NCBI GenBank assembly: GCA_964036295.1
Contig: OZ038472.1
Location: forward strand, 14,180,885-14,244,884
DNA from: Plumapathes pennacea
Lineage: Eukaryota > Cnidaria > Anthozoa > Antipatharia > Myriopathidae
Direction of reading: 5' to 3'
DNA length: 64,000 nucleotides
Under the pieces are notes generated by a model. The model was not told the origin of the DNA and searched no databases. It saw only the letters and a program-made list of their open reading frames with translations. Position 1 is the stretch's first letter. The number at the start of each line of letters is the position of its first letter. The position numbers and the translations under genes are program-made. Below are positions 60,101 through 64,000 of the stretch, one piece after another.

Positions 60101-60542
60101 GAAGTGCAAGAGGACTCCTTTTGCAGAAATCAATGTAGGGGCTGGACCCTCAGGCTCTGCTGAAAGATCACAAGTTCAAAAGCTTGTGAAACCAAAGCAG
60201 CCTAGTCCTGATTTAGGCTGCTATGAGTTGGGAATGATCAACTATATGAATGCCAACATAAAAAAATGTTATGGGTGTGCAAGACAATTTAGATCCAAAT
60301 TAGCCCCTCACAATTTGGTAATAGCTACCAGAGGGAATCGAGAGTACAAAACTCCTAACCATACCACCAGCTCTTCAGTTAAGAACATGTATTTTTGTAT
60401 GAAGAGATCTTGTATTGAGTTTAATTATGATAAACAATTTTCCCCGGCTGATGTAAAGATACCTACTGATCTAAAACCACATCTCGAGCGAGAGCACATT
60501 TTATTACTCGAGGAGTTTGGTACTAAATTCCATCCAGCTTAA
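57175..60542 (+). CDS. Gene C: DZIP3-type HEPN domain with basic linker and Cys-containing C-terminal domain
   Basis: Exons: 57175-57855, 58284-58348 and 60101-60542; phases 0 and 2 match, giving 395 residues. Start ATG 57175 follows a 5' UTR acceptor (GATCTTGCAG). Residues 1-227: HEPN domain, nearly identical to gene A, with R-x4-H (R130 to H135, FRNELAH) and a charged helix. Residues 228-255 are basic (KRRSSKRSQ, KCKR) and could be a nuclear localisation signal. The C-terminal domain has C305-x2-C308 and C348-x4-C353, with LAPHNLVIATRGNREY between them and LKPHLEREHILLLEEFG after. From memory this resembles an unnamed domain common in cnidarian and transposon-related proteins; zinc or nucleic-acid binding is inferred. 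It has no kinase, unlike genes A and B. Introns of 0.43 and 1.75 kb hold repeats. Confidence 0.82.
59230..59890. repeat. Two tandem copies of a roughly 320 bp repeat in the gene C intron
   Basis: CACGAGTGTTTTACTG occurs near 59244 and 59572. In each copy the unit runs on through CATACAAAACTACATCC or a variant, then GGATTTTATTTTCT and TACTCACTCG. AT-rich and noncoding. Confidence 0.75.
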
Positions 60543-60684
60543 GGTAATTGTACCTAAAAAGATTTTTTTGCATCACTGTTTACATTATATCAGCTGACCC
60601 CCTTTTTTATGTAAGGTGCTTACACGGGATGTTTTTGAAGGATGTACAGTTTGTGTGATGTAAATTGTTTTTTATTGCTTGTTT

Positions 60685-60890
60685 AACCCTTTCACTCCTG
60701 AGAGTGGTCAAGTTCAATTTTCTCCCTCAGTTTTGGCAGTACAAAATATATCATACAGTAAGGAGAACTTGGCTTTTGGTACCTTGCTCAGATGATAGCT
60801 GATTAAACTATCAATTCTCACTACATCACTCATAGTTTCCTGTCAAAAAATTGGGAGAATCTGCACTTTGAACTTGGGAGTGAAAGGGTT
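60685..60890. mobile_element. MITE-like element downstream of gene C
   Basis: Inverted ends AACCCTTTCACTCC and GGGAGTGAAAGGGTT. Same family as 38241-38447 upstream of gene A. Confidence 0.75.
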
Positions 60891-60989
60891 AAATGTGCTT
60901 AAGTTATATATACTCAAGAGTGTTTCCTCTTACATTGTAATCAGTCCCTGTGCAGTGAAGTTGTAAAGTGTGTTGTAGCTTTCAGATTA

Positions 60990-61136
60990 GGACCCAGTTG
61001 TTCAAAGAGTGGATAGCACTATCCACAGGATAAATTCTTATCCAGTTGACTGAATTAAGCTTAATGGTTAATACTATCCCCTGGATATTTACTTATTTGT
61101 CCGATAGCACTATACACTCTTTGAACAACCGGGCCC
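60990..61136. mobile_element. MITE with GGGCCCGGTTGTTCAAAG ends
   Basis: The left end GGACCCAGTTGTTCAAAGAG is the inverse of the right end CTCTTTGAACAACCGGGCCC. Inner inverted parts surround ATAGCACTATCCAC. No coding capacity. Confidence 0.8.
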
Positions 61137-61334
61137 AGATTACTATATATACAATGTAGTATGCTTTAACTGTTTAAATGATTTATTCCCATTGTACATG
61201 CAATATTGAAACTAAGTGAGGAAGTTCACTGTTACTTGTGCTTTCCTGTTTTACTACACACTTTGATATTTGGTTTGGACTTCATGTCAGTTTTTGTTGG
61301 TGAGACTTCATAAAAAGTTTACAAAATAACAAGG

Positions 61335-64000
61335 ATGCATGCTTTGATTGGAATTAACGTTTAGCTTTTTTTTATATAATCAATATGACATGATTTTCCA
61401 TGTCTGTATTATTACACAAACACTTGGGATGTTGTGAGAACACGAAAAAAGTTAAAAACTTTTTGTCATAGCAGTTCATGATTTTGAAGTTTGTCATGTG
61501 TTCTCACAACACCCCACATGCCTATATAAGAGAACAAAGACATGGAAATCCATGTTGTATTGCTTAAATATAGTTTTTGGTCATACATGTCATTATTCTA
61601 GCGAGAAGATAATATAGATAATATATAATAAAAAACAGTGTAATATTATCATTATTTTAATCTGCCTTTATTGTTCACAGTGCTAGATCATTTTACTTGT
61701 GGATTGAATATTTTATTGTAAAGGGGAAGAAAAATGTAGTTTGGGGGACTAGATTTTATCCCAGTATTTTTTGCAATTTTATTGACCATCTTGATTATGT
61801 GAAATAAATGTCCCTTAAAATATAGAATAGTATTTAACATTGTGAAGTGTGATACAATTGATTATATATTTTATAAGAATAAAGTGTACATAATCTGTGT
61901 CATTAACAATGTTTAATTTTTTATGCCCAAGGATTCAAATAATTCATTCTCTTGTCTCACTCGATAAAAAGGAATGTATCATCGCACACCATTCCATCAA
62001 GGGTCTAACAGTGTCAAATACTGAACTCGGAGCCCCATTATTACAGTAATTAATGTTCGAAGTCTGGCATTTAGGCTGTGCTGTTTACACAGATGTGTTT
62101 TTTGTTTATAATAACACATTAAATTTGATGCGTTTTCAAAGTTAGCATTTACCCATACACACACCACGGCATTTGCAGCCATACAGCCCCACCAAAATTC
62201 ATGGCTGGCATCCCACTCAAAGCCTTTGTTATCTTCCAAAACTCAACTTTCAGTTAGGTTAAAAAAAAAAAACTTAATTAAGGCACAGCAAACAATCTTA
62301 AGTACAAAACACTCACAATAATTTGAAGTTCATTAATTTTTTAATTACTGACCCTTTGCACCACCTACTTTGGTGCTTAATTGCACCAAAGGTGAAAATT
62401 ATGAACAAAGCTTGTGCTGTTTGAGAGAGCAGCGTTTCTTCGCCAAGGAGGTAAAGAGGCGATCATAGCTTTGCCTATATAAATGTACGGATAATGAAAT
62501 TATATTCAGGAAATGAGACTGCCTGAACTCCCCCCCTCCCCTGGGGAGAATTCCCATATAATAAAAGACGGGATGCTCGTCGTACCTCTTACGGGTCAAA
62601 ATGACGGGGGGGGGGGCACTCATTATAATTTTGAAAACCCTTACCCTATTTCAGACTAAAATACCTGATTTCAGACCTGACTCCAAAAATGTATACCCTA
62701 TTTCAGACCTGACTCCAAAATGTATACCCTATTTCAGACCTTTGCTCAGAGATTCTTTGTTCTTTTGCAGCGAGACAAAGTGCTCTAATTTGATACCCTG
62801 TTCAAGACTAAGTTTAGATAAGTTAGCCTGCGTTGCACGCGTTTCCACTAGAGCATATGAAAAAATCACGCGACAATGGAGAGAGAAAAAATGTGGTTGA
62901 GGGGAAGAGGAGAAAATCTTCGGAAAATAGCCCTGTTTAAGACACGAAAATGTAAAGTTTGATACCCTGTTTAAGACAGAAGACCCTGAAAATGATACCC
63001 TATCGGGCGGAACGCCCCTATATAGGAAATATATGGGAGTACCCCCCGGGGGGTTTGGGTACCACTTAGGGTGCTTCCAAACGCTGACATTTCTATGTGA
63101 CGTGGTACCGTTTAGGGGTCGGTTGTCAGTTGAGTGAACTTTTTTTGTTTGAATACAGCGAGGGATAAAGTGCTACATGATATCATCTTTATAGCAATGC
63201 CACGCCCGTTTTAGTACCTCTTTGGGGTCAAAACAAAAATTCCCGACGAGCATCCCCGTCGTTTTAATGTGGGAGTCCATCCCCCGGGCAGAACCCAGGA
63301 ATGCAAAATGCATTTGTCAGTTGTTGCAGAATTTTCCCCTACCCCTCCCCCGCCGCTGCCCAGCTTGTGCCTCGCCTCATTCTTACTCGTGGGGGAGAAC
63401 TGCATCATGGATAATCAGTGTGCATCTTGGGTAATCAGCGGGACTTTTGACGCGAGTTCGTTGAACAACGGACTGAACAACGTTGTCTCTGTTATTCACA
63501 AGAATTTCACGCTTCCCCAAGTTCGGAATGGCTTTCAGTAGGAAAGAAACCTTCAAACTCCACTCAGAAACTCAGAGGAAACGTCGATCGCCAAACGCCT
63601 TTGCCCTCCGGACTCCTCTCAGCAAGGTCATCCACCTCGCTCGCAACTGAAGAACACTACAGCCCAAGGCGGCCCGAAGCGTCCGGCTCCACGCCTAAAA
63701 CGAAGCTCCTTTTCACAGGTGATTTAGTTTTGAATTCTGTCGTTATTGTTTGTCGCTTCTCCCCGTTTCTTTGATCTATTTTATCTCGCCTTCTCGGGCC
63801 ATGTGCGAGCTCAAGTTTCCTTCCCGCGTCTTTTATGCAAAACGCATTTCTGTCACCTTTTGATCACACCCTCGTGTTAAATTGTTTGGCCTTCACTCGT
63901 TTCTTCCTTGTCGCATATCCTTGCATAAACCATATTTCCTGCGTCTTTAGTTTTTCATGAACTGGTCCACTTTATATTCCCCATATATTTTGTTCCGTTT
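61335..64000. repeat. Segmental duplication, copy 2 (runs off the window)
   Basis: It is collinear with 28700-31200. It contains its own CCCTATTTCAGACC element (about 62525-63045) plus an extra GGGGACTCCC-family piece (about 63000-63290) that copy 1 lacks or has in shorter form. No gene supported; small frames at 62601 and 63269 are repeat-derived. Confidence 0.8.

Noticed and set aside
1-64000. tRNA, rRNA, CRISPR arrays, bacterial operons
   Set aside because: No cloverleaf with conserved A and B boxes, no rRNA blocks and no spaced direct repeats were noticed; intron structure shows eukaryotic nuclear DNA.

Overview
The window looks like nuclear DNA of an animal, most likely an anthozoan cnidarian and probably a stony coral. 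Genes are intron-rich with GT..AG junctions, the DNA between them is AT-rich and full of small inverted-repeat elements, and the recognisable families (TNF receptors with death domains, DZIP3-type HEPN proteins, IRE1-like kinases) are ones I recall as expanded in corals. The species cannot be named from sequence alone. All gene models below were built by hand from reading frames, splice motifs and intron phase, without transcript data. For the five genes with both ends visible, except the frameshifted one, the exon lengths sum to a whole number of codons.

Left third (0-29 kb), TNF-receptor/death-domain cluster. Positions 422-541 hold a broken death-domain exon. A partial plus-strand gene (about 702-4511) joins receptor-type linker exons to a divergent intracellular trypsin-like protease. 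A minus-strand TNF receptor without a death domain (9355-5301) faces a plus-strand TNF receptor with a death domain (10300-13623). A second death-domain receptor lies at 21874-26881. A degraded copy of the minus-strand receptor's cysteine-rich exon lies at 16472-16759. A 2.2 kb element with near-perfect 184/185 bp terminal inverted repeats and a perfect 9 bp target duplication (18677-20891) sits between the two plus-strand receptors. The receptor tails are built from small phase-1 exons, so they are modular.

Middle (29-38 kb). No convincing gene. This stretch holds a segment duplicated again at 61.3-64 kb, a repeat family with CCCTATTTCAGACC units, a 0.58 kb long inverted repeat (32.8-33.4 kb), simple-sequence DNA, a third copy of the receptor 3' flank (35.8-36.7 kb), and a 151 bp-arm palindrome (37650-37985).

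Right part (38-61 kb), HEPN cluster. Three plus-strand paralogues start with a DZIP3-type HEPN domain that keeps the R-x4-H ribonuclease motif. Gene A (38638-41093) is HEPN plus an IRE1-like kinase, with a 1 bp frameshift. Gene B (47391-55199) is HEPN plus an intact IRE1-like kinase plus a Ser/Thr-rich tail of about 1400 residues ending in CLIL, a possible prenylation signal. Gene C (57175-60542) is HEPN plus a basic linker and a small Cys-containing domain. HEPN exons A and C are near-identical while the kinases of A and B match each other, so the domains have been reshuffled. An RNase-type HEPN domain placed before an IRE1/RNase L-like kinase is the reverse order of IRE1 and RNase L, and is the most interesting system here.

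Working hypothesis: this is an innate-immunity or stress-signalling neighbourhood. TNF receptors would signal through death domains, and HEPN-kinase proteins could be RNA-cleaving effectors gated by a kinase. Only the domain content is seen; the functions are inferred.
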